Assembly: GCA_963589785.1 (NCBI GenBank)
Contig: CAVAMJ010000006.1
Location: forward strand, 62,001 to 126,000
Source of the DNA: SIG603 sp963589785
Lineage (GTDB): Bacteria; Bacillota; Clostridia; Oscillospirales; Acutalibacteraceae
DNA: 64,000 nucleotides
Reading direction: 5' to 3'
Part shown: positions 8,080 through 17,709 of the stretch, one piece after another
How the letters are laid out: each line of letters starts with the position of its first letter
How positions within the stretch are numbered: position 1 is the stretch's first letter
Notes under the pieces: generated by a model
Told to the model about the DNA's origin: nothing
Databases searched by the model: none
What the model saw: the letters and a program-made list of their open reading frames with translations, nothing else
Made by a program: the position numbers and the translations under genes

Positions 8080-9444
8080 TTACAGTGCAAGGAGATTTAA
8101 AATTGCCTGAATGTAAATGCAAATCTGAGCCTTAAGAGACTCAATCGGAACACTCTCGTTTGCATCGTGAATGTGGTTCTCTTCGCCCGGGAATTCGCAT
8201 CCGAATGCGATGATACCCGGAACAGCCTTTGCGTAAGTTCCGCCGCCGATAACCTCAGGCTTGTGCTCTGTGTCGCCTGTCATATCGACATATGCGCTGT
8301 AAAGTGACTTAACAAGATCGGACTCAGGCGGATAGAAAAGTGCTTCACCGACACCGAGAATTTCAATCTTGCCCTTTTCGTTCTCAAGGTGACCCTCAGC
8401 AATCCTTTTGACATCGTCAGGCTTAAAGGTAACAGGAACACGAATATCGATAGTACCTGTGATAACATCGCCCTCTGTCTTCATGATACCGTTATTGAAT
8501 GTGAGTGCGCCGTATTCGTCACTGATATTAAGACCGACTCCCTCGCCGTCACATGCAGTACCGATTTTCTCATTGTAGAAATCGCAGAAGTCGTCCTCGA
8601 AGCCCGCGTTTTTGAGTGCAAGCATAGTAAATGAAGCCGCATTTACGCCGAGAAGCGGAGTTGATGCGTGAGCGGAAACACCGACAGCGTCGATTGTAAG
8701 CTTGTCGTCCTCCTCAGTTAATGTGAAGGACTTGAGCGGTGTTTTAGAAAGCTCCTCTTCAAGCTTAGCCTTATCGACATCGCAAGCCTTCACAACTGTT
8801 ACGCAGTGATTGCAAACTGCGTTGGAAACAAAGCCGCCGTCCATGGAGATAATCTTTGTGTTCTTGCTTGAGATTTTCATCGCACAGTGGCCCTTTTCGC
8901 CGTAGATACCGGGGAACTCTCCGTCAGGTGTGAAACCGTAGGTAACAGCCTGCTCGTGAGCCACGTAGTATTTCATGCAAGCAGAGCCTGTTTCCTCGTT
9001 TGTGCCCATGAGAAGTCTGATTTTCTTCTCAACAGGAACACCCATATCCTTGAGGATTTTCATAGCGTAGAGCGAAGCGATAACAGCTCCCTTATCATCG
9101 GATACGCCTCTGCCGTAATAAAAGCCGTCCTTCTCGACAAGTGTGAACGGGTCTGTATTCCAGCCCTCGCCCGCCGGAACTATATCGAGGTGAGCCGCAA
9201 TACCGATAAGCTTATCGGAGTCGGCATTTCCCATCTCTGCAAATCCGCAGTAGTTCTCGAGGTTCTTTGTCTTAAAGCCAAGCTCCTCGGCAATTGTGAG
9301 AGCCTCTGCAAGAACAGCGGCCGGAGCCTCACCGAAAGGCTTGCCCTCGAGTGGCTCTCCCTCAACGGAATTATACTTTACAAGGCGTGCAAGGTTAGCT
9401 TTAATTTCGGGCATCAAAGGCTCGACCTTATCCATATACTTCAT
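8080..9444 (-). CDS. pepV: Dipeptidase PepV-like (M20 metallopeptidase)
   Basis: 454 residues from the ATG at 9444 (MKYMDKVEPL), which has an AAAGGAAAG site; upstream in-frame starts lack one. M20 zinc ligands and catalytic residues are visible: AAHLDIVPAGEGW, RGVSDDKGA, TNEETGS, and a C-terminal GENHIHDANE histidine motif. A lid or dimerisation insert lies between. PepV enzymes are cytoplasmic Zn-dependent dipeptidases that cleave dipeptides with varied N-terminal residues. It could work downstream of the Opp peptide importer at 27-36 kb, though it is not linked to it. Monocistronic, with its own terminator. Confidence 0.9.
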   Translation of the reverse strand: MKYMDKVEPLMPEIKANLARLVKYNSVEGEPLEGKPFGEAPAAVLAEALTIAEELGFKTKNLENYCGFAEMGNADSDKLIGIAAHLDIVPAGEGWNTDPFTLVEKDGFYYGRGVSDDKGAVIASLYAMKILKDMGVPVEKKIRLLMGTNEETGSACMKYYVAHEQAVTYGFTPDGEFPGIYGEKGHCAMKISSKNTKIISMDGGFVSNAVCNHCVTVVKACDVDKAKLEEELSKTPLKSFTLTEEDDKLTIDAVGVSAHASTPLLGVNAASFTMLALKNAGFEDDFCDFYNEKIGTACDGEGVGLNISDEYGALTFNNGIMKTEGDVITGTIDIRVPVTFKPDDVKRIAEGHLENEKGKIEILGVGEALFYPPESDLVKSLYSAYVDMTGDTEHKPEVIGGGTYAKAVPGIIAFGCEFPGEENHIHDANESVPIESLKAQICIYIQAILNLLAL

Positions 9445-9489
9445 GATAATCTTTCCTTTCTTTATCTTAATATTCAACAGAATATTGAT

Positions 9490-12400
9490 TTAACCAAAAT
9501 ACCAATGCGGAAGCCATTCGAGGGAATGGATATATTCGCTTGTTGTCGGTCTGCCCGAGAGCACGGGATAGAAAATTCCGAACATAACGAGAATTACAAG
9601 CGTAAAGACCGCCAAAATCACATATCTAACATCTATCTTTGACAAAACATTGCCCTTGCCTATCGGCTTTGAGAGGGCATTCACAGATTCCATGCACTTG
9701 AACGCACCGATGAGCGAGATAATAAGCCACGGAACAGCCGTGAAGTAGTGATAGATAAATGTAAGTCTCGGCACAAGCGTCCAAGGCACATATGCCGCCG
9801 CAAATCCGATTATTGCGGTGAATGACCAATCACGGCGCTTGCGAATATAAACGGGGATCGCAAAAATCAGAGCCACCAAGCCGAACCACCAGAGTATCGG
9901 GTCGCCAAGACAGGTAATGGAGCTCACTCCGCCTTTTCCGTCTACATTATAATCAATAGCATACCAGATATTTCTTATGTCAAACGGCCACTCGTACCAC
10001 GGCGAAGCAAAGTAGTGCTCAGCGACAAGATTCTTGTGGTAGTTATACATATGAGTCTGATATGAAATGAATGTGCCGAATACATTATATCTGTTCTGCG
10101 GCTGAAGTGTCAGCGGCAAGAATGCGGCAAAATAAATCAGACACGGAATGACGATGAATATTCCCACGCACCACGCACAGAGCAAATAGCACTTGGAGAG
10201 ATACTCCTTCTTGTTATCCTTTGGCGCATTCGCAAAGAGCTTCACAAAATACATGACCGCAAGGCCGACCGCCGCATAAACGCAAGTCCATTTTGATGCA
10301 CAGCCGACGCCCATGAATATTCCTGATAGGAACAGCGGAAGTAAAAGTTCCTTTATAGAAGCCTTTGTAATGTCCTTTTGCACGAAGACAAGCATAGCGT
10401 CATACATCAAAAGCATGAAGAACACGGCATATGTGTCTATCGTTGCTATTCTCGTCTGGGTGAAGTGCATGAAGTCGAACGCAAACAGAATTATTCCCGC
10501 CGCAGAAAGAACAGGATTTCCGAAAAGTCTCTTTAAGAAATGATAGAGTATCGGAAGCATGAGAACTCCGAAGAGCGTTCCCATAAATCTCCAGCCAAAC
10601 GGATTCATGCCGAACATTCTTATTCCGAGAGAAATGATGAGCTTTCCGAGAGTCGGATGAGTATTCTCGTAGCTTTCAACTCCGAGGATAAATTCATAAG
10701 CCGTTCTTGCGTGATAAATCTCATCGAAATAGGTGGAATTCATGTAGCTTGAGTGAAGCGGAACCGCATTCTGCTCGTCCGTCAGCTTTTCAGCCGTGCC
10801 GCTGTCGTCACTTACTATATTTATGCCGACAACGCTGTCACAAGCCGCATTAACAAATCCTATTTCGTTTATGACAACAGAATCGTCAAGTGCGGTAACA
10901 CAGATGTACTTTCCGTTTCCCACCGTCAATTCGATTTCTTTCCACTCATAGACGGCCGCCTCGTCGATAGTTTCAATCTCATTCCAGATTTCTCCGTCGG
11001 CACTTTGCTCCACCGTGACCGCACAGCCTACCTTGTAGCTTGTGCCGTTCGTGCTGATACCGGGCAGAAGTCTGATGCCTGAGGAATCCTCGCTGGCCTC
11101 AAGAACGACGCTCTCGCCCTCTTTCGGCTCCCATGAGGTATTTGCGGAAATTCTGTCTCCGAGTGCATAGAATGCAACAGCCGCATAAATGAGGGTAATC
11201 ACACCGCAGATAATGAGATCCTTCTTGGTGATTTTTCTCTCTGCCGCTTCACAGGTCGAAGAAATGAGCGTTATAGATTTCTTTGTTGGAGAAGCGATGT
11301 TCTTATTCTCGTTCTTCTTAGCTGAAGAAATCGGCTTTTTATCCGCTGTTTTCTTCTTTTTTGCTATGAAATCGAAGTAAAGTTCAGTGACGAAGAAAAT
11401 ATAAATCAGAACATGAGCCGCCGAGAGGAAAATTATCTGAATAGAAGTCGGCGAAACATATGAGTTATCAAGATAGAGAACATAAGATACATTCAGGAAG
11501 TGGAAAAAGCTAAGTCCGCTGAATATAAAGAGATAATCCTTGTTTTTCGTGTAGAAATAGCTTAGGAGTATAAAGAGCATGGACGGGAAAACATATCTCT
11601 CGTGCATCTTGACAGAGAAGATATACACCGTGAACATGAGAAGAGCCGCCGCAGGGAACACGACCTCCTTGGCTCTTTCCTTTCTCGCAAACCACATAAA
11701 TATAGCACATAATGCGGTCGCAAGGCACGGGCCGAACCAGTTGAGAACAAAAAGCCCCACTCCGCTTTCGGGGAGAGCGCCCCAGTTCTTGCCTATCATA
11801 TCCCAGAAATTATAAGCATTTATGGAATAATAAGCGTAGTAATCCATAGTTGACTTGTATCTGTCGATAAGCCAAAGGTAATCAAAACCGCTTGTGTACG
11901 GCTTTGCCACAGCCAAAATTACAACAAGTGCGGAAAGAACCCCTAAGCCTAAGCCCTTGAAATTCTTTTTATATACAGTATAGAAAAGATAAACAGGCGC
12001 AAAAATCAGCATCTGAGGCTTTGTGATAACGGAGAGACCATATAGCGCACCCGAAAAAAGAAGCTTATCTTCAAGAAGAAGCCACATTGAGAAGAGAAGT
12101 ATCATCAGGCACCATGAGTCAGCCTGCCCCCACACGGTCGAGTTAATCAGAACTGCGGGGCAAAAAAGATAAAGTGCCGCAGCTAAAAAGCTTTCTGTTT
12201 TGTTAAGCTTCTTTGATCCGAGGTGATACAAGACGTACGCACACACGATATCGCCGATAATTGACGGCAGTTTAATCAACAGCGTGAAGCCCTGAGAATA
12301 GAAATCCCAGCCGAGAGCGGTTCTTATCTTATCCATCCAGCCGAGTATATAGAGAAATCCCGGAGGGTAGTCAAGATAAAGGCTTGTATTGTAAACGCCT

Positions 12401-12630
12401 TGATAACCGACCGTATTGACGGACTCTCCCCACGCCTTAAAGAGCGTGATGTCGGTTTCGTAGCCGACAGTCGAGTAACCTACTACAAGTCGGAAGAGAA
12501 ATGCCGCAAAAAGCAACAAAAATATTAGCAAACGGTTATTAAGCTTGAGTCCGTCTGTCTTTTCACACTTAAATGCAAAGAGAACCGACGCCCCTAAGAA
12601 CAATAACGCAAAGATGATATTAAGGGTCAT
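9490..12630 (-). CDS. Double GT-C membrane glycosyltransferase with internal discoidin-like segment
   Basis: 1046 residues with two polytopic halves. Residues 1 to about 415 form a GT-C-like domain with an early ETDI motif and LDYPPG. A Lys-rich cytoplasmic-looking linker (about 418-455) and one helix lead to a soluble beta-rich segment (about 490-610), resembling a discoidin fold. Then comes a PMT-family (GT39) domain with FDEIYHARTAYEF and ENTHPTLGK, ending in many helices. GT-C enzymes transfer sugars from polyprenyl-phosphate sugars outside the membrane. The PMT half suggests protein O-mannosylation or a related transfer. The secreted Thr/Pro-rich proteins at 1-7.7 kb are plausible acceptors (inference). 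The start has AAAGGAGAT. Confidence 0.82.
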   Translation of the reverse strand: MTLNIIFALLFLGASVLFAFKCEKTDGLKLNNRLLIFLLLFAAFLFRLVVGYSTVGYETDITLFKAWGESVNTVGYQGVYNTSLYLDYPPGFLYILGWMDKIRTALGWDFYSQGFTLLIKLPSIIGDIVCAYVLYHLGSKKLNKTESFLAAALYLFCPAVLINSTVWGQADSWCLMILLFSMWLLLEDKLLFSGALYGLSVITKPQMLIFAPVYLFYTVYKKNFKGLGLGVLSALVVILAVAKPYTSGFDYLWLIDRYKSTMDYYAYYSINAYNFWDMIGKNWGALPESGVGLFVLNWFGPCLATALCAIFMWFARKERAKEVVFPAAALLMFTVYIFSVKMHERYVFPSMLFILLSYFYTKNKDYLFIFSGLSFFHFLNVSYVLYLDNSYVSPTSIQIIFLSAAHVLIYIFFVTELYFDFIAKKKKTADKKPISSAKKNENKNIASPTKKSITLISSTCEAAERKITKKDLIICGVITLIYAAVAFYALGDRISANTSWEPKEGESVVLEASEDSSGIRLLPGISTNGTSYKVGCAVTVEQSADGEIWNEIETIDEAAVYEWKEIELTVGNGKYICVTALDDSVVINEIGFVNAACDSVVGINIVSDDSGTAEKLTDEQNAVPLHSSYMNSTYFDEIYHARTAYEFILGVESYENTHPTLGKLIISLGIRMFGMNPFGWRFMGTLFGVLMLPILYHFLKRLFGNPVLSAAGIILFAFDFMHFTQTRIATIDTYAVFFMLLMYDAMLVFVQKDITKASIKELLLPLFLSGIFMGVGCASKWTCVYAAVGLAVMYFVKLFANAPKDNKKEYLSKCYLLCAWCVGIFIVIPCLIYFAAFLPLTLQPQNRYNVFGTFISYQTHMYNYHKNLVAEHYFASPWYEWPFDIRNIWYAIDYNVDGKGGVSSITCLGDPILWWFGLVALIFAIPVYIRKRRDWSFTAIIGFAAAYVPWTLVPRLTFIYHYFTAVPWLIISLIGAFKCMESVNALSKPIGKGNVLSKIDVRYVILAVFTLVILVMFGIFYPVLSGRPTTSEYIHSLEWLPHWYFG

Positions 12631-12729
12631 GCCCTATCTCCTTTCTCGGAAAGAAATATATGTATATTCTATGTTTTCCCCTTGACCGAAGTGTGTGGAA
12701 ACAATAAAATATAGGTGAAAAAACTTGCG

Positions 12730-12778
12730 TTTTTTCTCCGAGTGATTCCTTTTGATTGTATATTAAACGGAGAAAAAA
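12730..12778. promoter_or_regulatory. 11-bp inverted repeat in the divergent glycosyltransferase/lacZ promoter region
   Basis: Arms TTTTTTCTCCG (12730-12740) and CGGAGAAAAAA (12768-12778) are separated by 27 nt. The repeat lies between the divergent starts at 12630 and 12846. It could be an RNA hairpin at the 5' end of either transcript, or two half-sites for a regulator of lacZ. No promoter boxes could be assigned with confidence. Confidence 0.35.
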
Positions 12779-12845
12779 TGCAACAGACTAAATGCTCTGA
12801 CAGCAAATTGTACACTATTATATATAGGTATAGGGAGGAATTATT

Positions 12846-15800
12846 TTGAATTTCCGATTTTTTCACGAAGACCCCGATATTCTTCATGTTGGCTGTGAGC
12901 CAAACAGAAGCTACTACACACCGTTCGCCTCTGAGGAGGAAATCGCTGAGGGAGACAGCTCTCACCTTCTCATGCTAAGCGGAGAATGGTATTTTAAGTA
13001 CTATGAGTCATTTGCCGACACATTCAAAAACGCATTTTTCACCGATGACGATGAGAACGGACTTGATATTGACGAGAATAATATGTCAATTGTCGAGGTT
13101 CCGGCCGTTTGGCAAAGCTACGGTGTGGACAAGCACCAGTATACTAACATAAGATACCCATTCCCTTATGATCCGCCGTTTGTACCGGAGGATAACCCTT
13201 GCGGACTTTATATCAAGCATTTCGAGTTAAGTGACGAGGAGCTTCACTTCAAGTCCTATCTGAATTTCGAGGGTGTGGACTCCTGTTTCTATCTCTGGGT
13301 AAATGGTGAATTTGCGGGATACTCCCAGGTTTCTCACTCCACAAGTGAATTTGACATTAGCGACCTTCTGAATGAGGGCGACAACGAAATCGCCGTACTT
13401 GTACTCAAGTGGTGTGACGGCTCATACCTCGAGGATCAGGATAAACTCAGGATGAGCGGTATTTTCCGTGATGTTTATATTCTCTTCCGCCCGGAAAATC
13501 ATCTTAGAGATTACTTCATAAAGACTAAGCTTTCCGATAATTACAGCCATGCTGATGTGAAAATCGAGCTTGATAAAATCGGCGAGGTTGATGTAGCATG
13601 CGAGCTATACGATGCAGACGGCATAATGATAGCTCAAGCCGAGGAAAATGACGGCTGTCTCAGCCTAAGCCTTGATAACCCCGAGCTTTGGAGCGCTGAA
13701 ACACCTTATCTTTACACTCTACTCATCTATGCGGGCACGGAGATAATTCCGCAGTCACTTGGAATCAACGAGGTCAAGGTAAAGAACGGCGTTGTTCTTT
13801 GGAACGGTCAGAAAATCAAAATCAAGGGTGTAAACCGTCACGACAGCGACCCAGTCACGGGCTACACGATAAGCGAGGAACAGGCTCTTCGTGACCTCAC
13901 ACTCATGAAACAGCACAATATCAACGCTATTCGCACAAGCCACTATCCGAATGCTCCTTGGTTCTTACAGCTTTGCTCCGAAATGGGATTCTATGTGATT
14001 GCTGAGGCAGACCTTGAGAGCCACGGTGCGGCAACTTGCTTCGGCGGCTATGACCTTGACCATTATTCTGCACTTGCAGTAGAGCCGATGTTCAAAAAAG
14101 CTATTCTCGACAGATCTCAAAGAAGCGTTATCCGTGACAAGAACAACGCTTGCATCTTTGCTTGGTCTCTCGGCAACGAATCCGGCTGGGGCGAAAATCT
14201 TGAGAATGCCGCAAGATGGGTGAAGTCCTACGATCCGTCAAGACTTCTTCACTACGAGAACTGCCACGTTGAAGCTTACGGCAGAAAGAACGACACATCC
14301 ATGCTCGACCTTTACTCTCATATGTACTGGCCGACAGAGAAAATAGACGAGTACTTCTCAACCACCGCAATCAAGACACCGTTCATTCAGTGTGAGTACA
14401 TTCATGCTATGGGCAACGGTCCCGGAGACATTTCCGATTACATGGAGCGTTTCTGGAAGTATGACGGATTTGTCGGCGGATTTGTCTGGGAGTGGTGCGA
14501 CCACGCTGTCTACGGCGGAAGAACTCCCGATAACTGTGATATTTACCGCTACGGCGGCGACAACGGAGAATTTCCGCATGACGGAAACTTCTGCATGGAC
14601 GGTCTTGTCTATCCAGACAGAACACCTCACACGGGCTTGCTCGAATACAAACAGGCTATCCGTCCATTAAGCGCAAAATGGCTTGATAAAGACAAGGGAT
14701 TAGTCGAGATTACAAACAGACTCGATTTTCTCTATTCCGATGATCTGCTTGATATTTCCTATGAAATAAAATCAGACGGCGAAACAGTGGCAAGCGGCGA
14801 AGTTGATGTCAGCATTGCTCCGCACGCAACTGAAACCGTAACGATAGACGGCTTCACAGGTGAAGGAAGCGAAAGTCTTTACTTCTACTACACATCTAAA
14901 TTTGACACAGACTACTGCGACGAAGGCTATGAGCTCGGCTTTGACCAGCTTATTTACAGCGAAGAGGAATATTCCGCTCCCGCACTTATCCCCGGCGAGC
15001 TTGATATATCTGAGGACGGAACAAGAATTTATATCACCTCCGACTCATTCTCCTATACCTTCAATAAGAAGAACGGTATGCCTGAGAAAATGGTTAAGCT
15101 TGGCGAGCAGATAATCACAAAGCCCGTAGAATTTAACCTCTGGCGTGCTCCGACAGATAACGACCAGTACATTCGCCTTGAGTGGGAAAGATACGGCTAC
15201 GACAGAGCAACAACAAGAGTATATTCCATAGATGCAAACAAAAATTCTGACGGAAACTGCGAAATCCGTGTAAAATACGGCATTGCCGCAATCTTCATTC
15301 AGAAATTTATAGATGTCTCTGCTGTTTGGACTATCGACTCCGAGGGCAATATCAACGTAAAGTTTGACTGCAAAAAGGACGAAAAATTCCCGTATCTTCC
15401 GAGATTCGGTCTCAGATTCTTCATGCCGAGAATTTTCGATACCGTAGATTATTTCGGCTATGGCCCGTTTGAGAGCTACGAGGACAAAAAGCTTGCAAGC
15501 TCACTTGATTTCTTCACGGAGAACTTGTCGGATATGCACGAGGACTACATTAAGCCTCAGGAGAATTCGAGCCACTTCGGAACAAGAAATGTGACCATGC
15601 TAAACGGCAAGCTTGCTGTCAGCTTCTCCTCCGAAAAGCCGTTCTCATTCAATGCTTCCGAGTACACACAAGAGGAACTCACAAGCAAAAAGCACAACTA
15701 TGAGCTTCAGAAATGTGGCGACAGCGTTCTTTGCGTTGACTACCGCATGAGCGGAATCGGATCAAATTCCTGCGGCCCCGAGCTTCTCTCACAGTACAGA

Positions 15801-15848
15801 ATGAACGAGAAGAAATTCTCATTCGAGCTTGATATTCAGGTTATCTAA
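12846..15848 (+). CDS. lacZ: Beta-galactosidase, GH2 family, LacZ type
   Basis: 1000 residues from a TTG start, chosen for the AGGGAGG site 7-8 nt upstream. The GH2 layout is complete: N-terminal jelly roll, Ig-like domain, TIM barrel from about residue 310, and a C-terminal Bgal small-chain domain. Acid/base E445 is in SLGNESGWG and the nucleophile E517 is in CEYIHAMGNG, matching E461 and E537 of E. coli LacZ. No signal peptide, so cytoplasmic hydrolysis of lactose or galactosides. No lactose permease or sugar PTS is adjacent; the following MATE gene is convergent and unrelated. Confidence 0.95.
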   Translation: MNFRFFHEDPDILHVGCEPNRSYYTPFASEEEIAEGDSSHLLMLSGEWYFKYYESFADTFKNAFFTDDDENGLDIDENNMSIVEVPAVWQSYGVDKHQYTNIRYPFPYDPPFVPEDNPCGLYIKHFELSDEELHFKSYLNFEGVDSCFYLWVNGEFAGYSQVSHSTSEFDISDLLNEGDNEIAVLVLKWCDGSYLEDQDKLRMSGIFRDVYILFRPENHLRDYFIKTKLSDNYSHADVKIELDKIGEVDVACELYDADGIMIAQAEENDGCLSLSLDNPELWSAETPYLYTLLIYAGTEIIPQSLGINEVKVKNGVVLWNGQKIKIKGVNRHDSDPVTGYTISEEQALRDLTLMKQHNINAIRTSHYPNAPWFLQLCSEMGFYVIAEADLESHGAATCFGGYDLDHYSALAVEPMFKKAILDRSQRSVIRDKNNACIFAWSLGNESGWGENLENAARWVKSYDPSRLLHYENCHVEAYGRKNDTSMLDLYSHMYWPTEKIDEYFSTTAIKTPFIQCEYIHAMGNGPGDISDYMERFWKYDGFVGGFVWEWCDHAVYGGRTPDNCDIYRYGGDNGEFPHDGNFCMDGLVYPDRTPHTGLLEYKQAIRPLSAKWLDKDKGLVEITNRLDFLYSDDLLDISYEIKSDGETVASGEVDVSIAPHATETVTIDGFTGEGSESLYFYYTSKFDTDYCDEGYELGFDQLIYSEEEYSAPALIPGELDISEDGTRIYITSDSFSYTFNKKNGMPEKMVKLGEQIITKPVEFNLWRAPTDNDQYIRLEWERYGYDRATTRVYSIDANKNSDGNCEIRVKYGIAAIFIQKFIDVSAVWTIDSEGNINVKFDCKKDEKFPYLPRFGLRFFMPRIFDTVDYFGYGPFESYEDKKLASSLDFFTENLSDMHEDYIKPQENSSHFGTRNVTMLNGKLAVSFSSEKPFSFNASEYTQEELTSKKHNYELQKCGDSVLCVDYRMSGIGSNSCGPELLSQYRMNEKKFSFELDIQVI

Positions 15849-15866
15849 ACATATGCTAAAAATAAA

Positions 15867-15888
15867 ACTCCGATCGTCTGATCGGAGT
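15867..15888. terminator. Bidirectional terminator between lacZ and the MATE gene
   Basis: Perfect 9-bp stem (ACTCCGATC and GATCGGAGT, loop GTCT) flanked by AAA and TTT runs, so it works on both strands. It separates two convergent genes. Confidence 0.9.
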
Positions 15889-15896
15889 TTTTCCTT

Positions 15897-17249
15897 TTAG
15901 ATTAACTTTTTCTTTGTCCACTTGTCGCCCTTTATTCTTATGTAGAAGAATATCGCTCTTACAAACCAGTCGGAGCACATTGCAATCCAAACGGCTACAA
16001 CGCTGACATTGAAGAAGTGAATGAGAACATAAGTCAAGAGAACTCTTAAAAGCATCATGCTTGCAAGCGAGACATACATCGTGTACTTGACATCGTTAGA
16101 TGCTCTGAGTGCATTCGGAAGTGCGAACGCAAACGGCCAAATGATAACAGCACAAACAGCATGCACATAGAAGCACTTTAGCGTAAGCTCTGTTGTTGCG
16201 TCACTTAAGTTATATAGGCTTAGAATCGGGTATCTCGCAAAGAAGAGTATTGCAGTTGTAATCCAAACGAGAATATAAGCAATGAGCATAAGCTTGCGGA
16301 TATATTTTCTTGCTTCTTCATATTTTCCCGCACCGACACACTGACCGACAACGGTAATCATTGTGACACCGATAGACATACCCGGAGTAATCTGGATACT
16401 TGCGATATTGGCACAAATTGCGTTAGCAGTGATTGATGTTGTACCGAGAACGGCAACAATAGCCGCTACTATGATTTTACCGACCTGGAAAATAGAATTT
16501 TCTATGCCGTTCGGAACACCGATATAAAGAATTTTCTTTATCATCGGAAAATCAAGCTTAACTTTATGCAAAGCGTTATAGCTGATTATTCTTTTCTTAT
16601 TAAAGAGAAGTATTGTGATAAATATCGAGCCGATAATTCTCGAAAGAAGCGTTGCCCATGCGGCGCCTGCAACCTCCATACCACAGACGTAAATGAATAT
16701 CGCATTACCGACAACATTAAGACCGTTCATGAGGAACGATGTGAGCATACTGGTCTTGGAATCGCCCATAGACCTGAAAAGTGCCGCACCCGAGTTATAA
16801 ATCGCAATGAACGGGTACGATGCCGCCGTCAGCAAAAAATAAGTCTGAGCGTAACTCATAACATCGGCGTCTACATTGCCGTAAAGTGCCTTTAATATCG
16901 GATTTCTGAGCGCACAGCAGATAACGCCGAAAATCAGCGAAACAAACAGCGCAACATAAAAAAGCTGGTTTGCTGACTTGCCCGCATTTTTCTTGTCGCC
17001 CATTCCGATGTACTGAGCAGCAACGACAGAACCGCCCGTAGCAAGCGCCGTGAAGAGTGTCAGAAACAAAATATTGATGCTGTCAACAATTGAAACTCCC
17101 GATACCGCCGACTCACCGCACGAGGACACCATGACCGTATCCGCAAGACCTATCGTCATCGCAAGCATCTGCTCCACTACAAGGGGAACGATGATTGCTC
17201 TGAGCTGTTTGTTCGTAAACATAGGCTTGCTTTTAATGCTTTCCTCCAT
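15897..17249 (-). CDS. MATE family multidrug/Na+ antiporter
   Basis: 450 residues and about 12 membrane helices in two repeated halves, typical of MATE exporters. The MatE signatures are visible: MLAMTIGLADTVMVSSCG at the N-terminus, TALATGGSVVAAQYIG, and GVTMITVVGQCVGAGKYEEA in the second half. It would export cationic compounds using a Na+ or H+ gradient; the substrate is unknown. The start has AAGAGG 11 nt upstream. It is one of three MATE genes in this window (also 41886 and 44794), and they are not close copies of each other. Confidence 0.9.
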   Translation of the reverse strand: MEESIKSKPMFTNKQLRAIIVPLVVEQMLAMTIGLADTVMVSSCGESAVSGVSIVDSINILFLTLFTALATGGSVVAAQYIGMGDKKNAGKSANQLFYVALFVSLIFGVICCALRNPILKALYGNVDADVMSYAQTYFLLTAASYPFIAIYNSGAALFRSMGDSKTSMLTSFLMNGLNVVGNAIFIYVCGMEVAGAAWATLLSRIIGSIFITILLFNKKRIISYNALHKVKLDFPMIKKILYIGVPNGIENSIFQVGKIIVAAIVAVLGTTSITANAICANIASIQITPGMSIGVTMITVVGQCVGAGKYEEARKYIRKLMLIAYILVWITTAILFFARYPILSLYNLSDATTELTLKCFYVHAVCAVIIWPFAFALPNALRASNDVKYTMYVSLASMMLLRVLLTYVLIHFFNVSVVAVWIAMCSDWFVRAIFFYIRIKGDKWTKKKLI

Positions 17250-17416
17250 TTACTTAATACCTCTTTTCTTCCGTAATACATACACGCTTATTTTAGTACC
17301 GAATGCAACTTATTTCAATAATTATTACTGATATTCTGCCATAATAAGTTTTTATAATCAATCATAAGTAAAATGTATTTCAAAGCCTTGTCCCCTTTCT
17401 GTCCTGCACACGTATG

Positions 17417-17422
17417 TATAAT
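17417..17422 (+). promoter_or_regulatory. Possible -10 box of a short plus-strand transcript
   Basis: A perfect TATAAT lies in the 460-bp gap between the MATE and mtnN genes, 65 bp before a ribosome site and tiny frame at 17487. No good -35 is present at 17 nt, so the promoter is only tentative. The part of the gap at 17250-17410 holds nothing else recognisable. Confidence 0.35.
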
Positions 17423-17486
17423 TTAGCCATAACAACAAAACAAAAACAAATCAAATTCAAACAAAGAACAAAAGGGGAGATTAAAA

Positions 17487-17540
17487 ATGATAACCGAAAG
17501 AGCAGAAACCAAAACTAAAAAATACTATTTTACCCATTAG
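17487..17540 (+). CDS. Possible 17-residue peptide (MITERAETKTKKYYFTH)
   Basis: An ATG preceded by AAAGGGGAG at good spacing opens a 17-codon frame ending in TAG. It is flanked upstream by a TATAAT and downstream by a terminator hairpin at 17619. Immediately after the stop, GTGCTGTGA (17541-17549) can pair either with the local GAGCAC or with TTACAGCAC at 17593-17601, as in an attenuator. The peptide is charged, Lys/Thr-rich and has no membrane helix. It could be a leader peptide, a small regulator or a chance frame. No downstream gene on this strand is close enough to be regulated (mtnN is on the minus strand). Confidence 0.35.
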   Translation: MITERAETKTKKYYFTH

Positions 17541-17618
17541 GTGCTGTGAGCACATTAATTTCAAGACTATATTTCAGTACAATAAAAATACCTTACAGCA
17601 CAACAAATTTACTAAAAG

Positions 17619-17650
17619 AGCGGGCTAATAAGTCCGCTTGTTTCAATTTT
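17619..17650 (+). terminator. Terminator of the short transcript
   Basis: An 8-bp stem (AGCGGGCT and AGTCCGCT, one G-U pair, loop AATA) is followed by TGTTTCAATTTT. It ends the possible transcript beginning near 17430. Confidence 0.6.
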
Positions 17651-17658
17651 AGGGATAA

Positions 17659-17688
17659 AAAATCTCTTGCCGCAAAGCAAGAGATTTT
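17659..17688. terminator. Bidirectional terminator downstream of mtnN
   Basis: A perfect 12-bp stem (AAAATCTCTTGC and its complement, loop CGCAAA) has U-rich tracts on both sides. It ends mtnN on the minus strand and blocks plus-strand read-through. Confidence 0.9.
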
Positions 17689-17709
17689 CTCGTTTTTTCT
17701 AATTTAATG

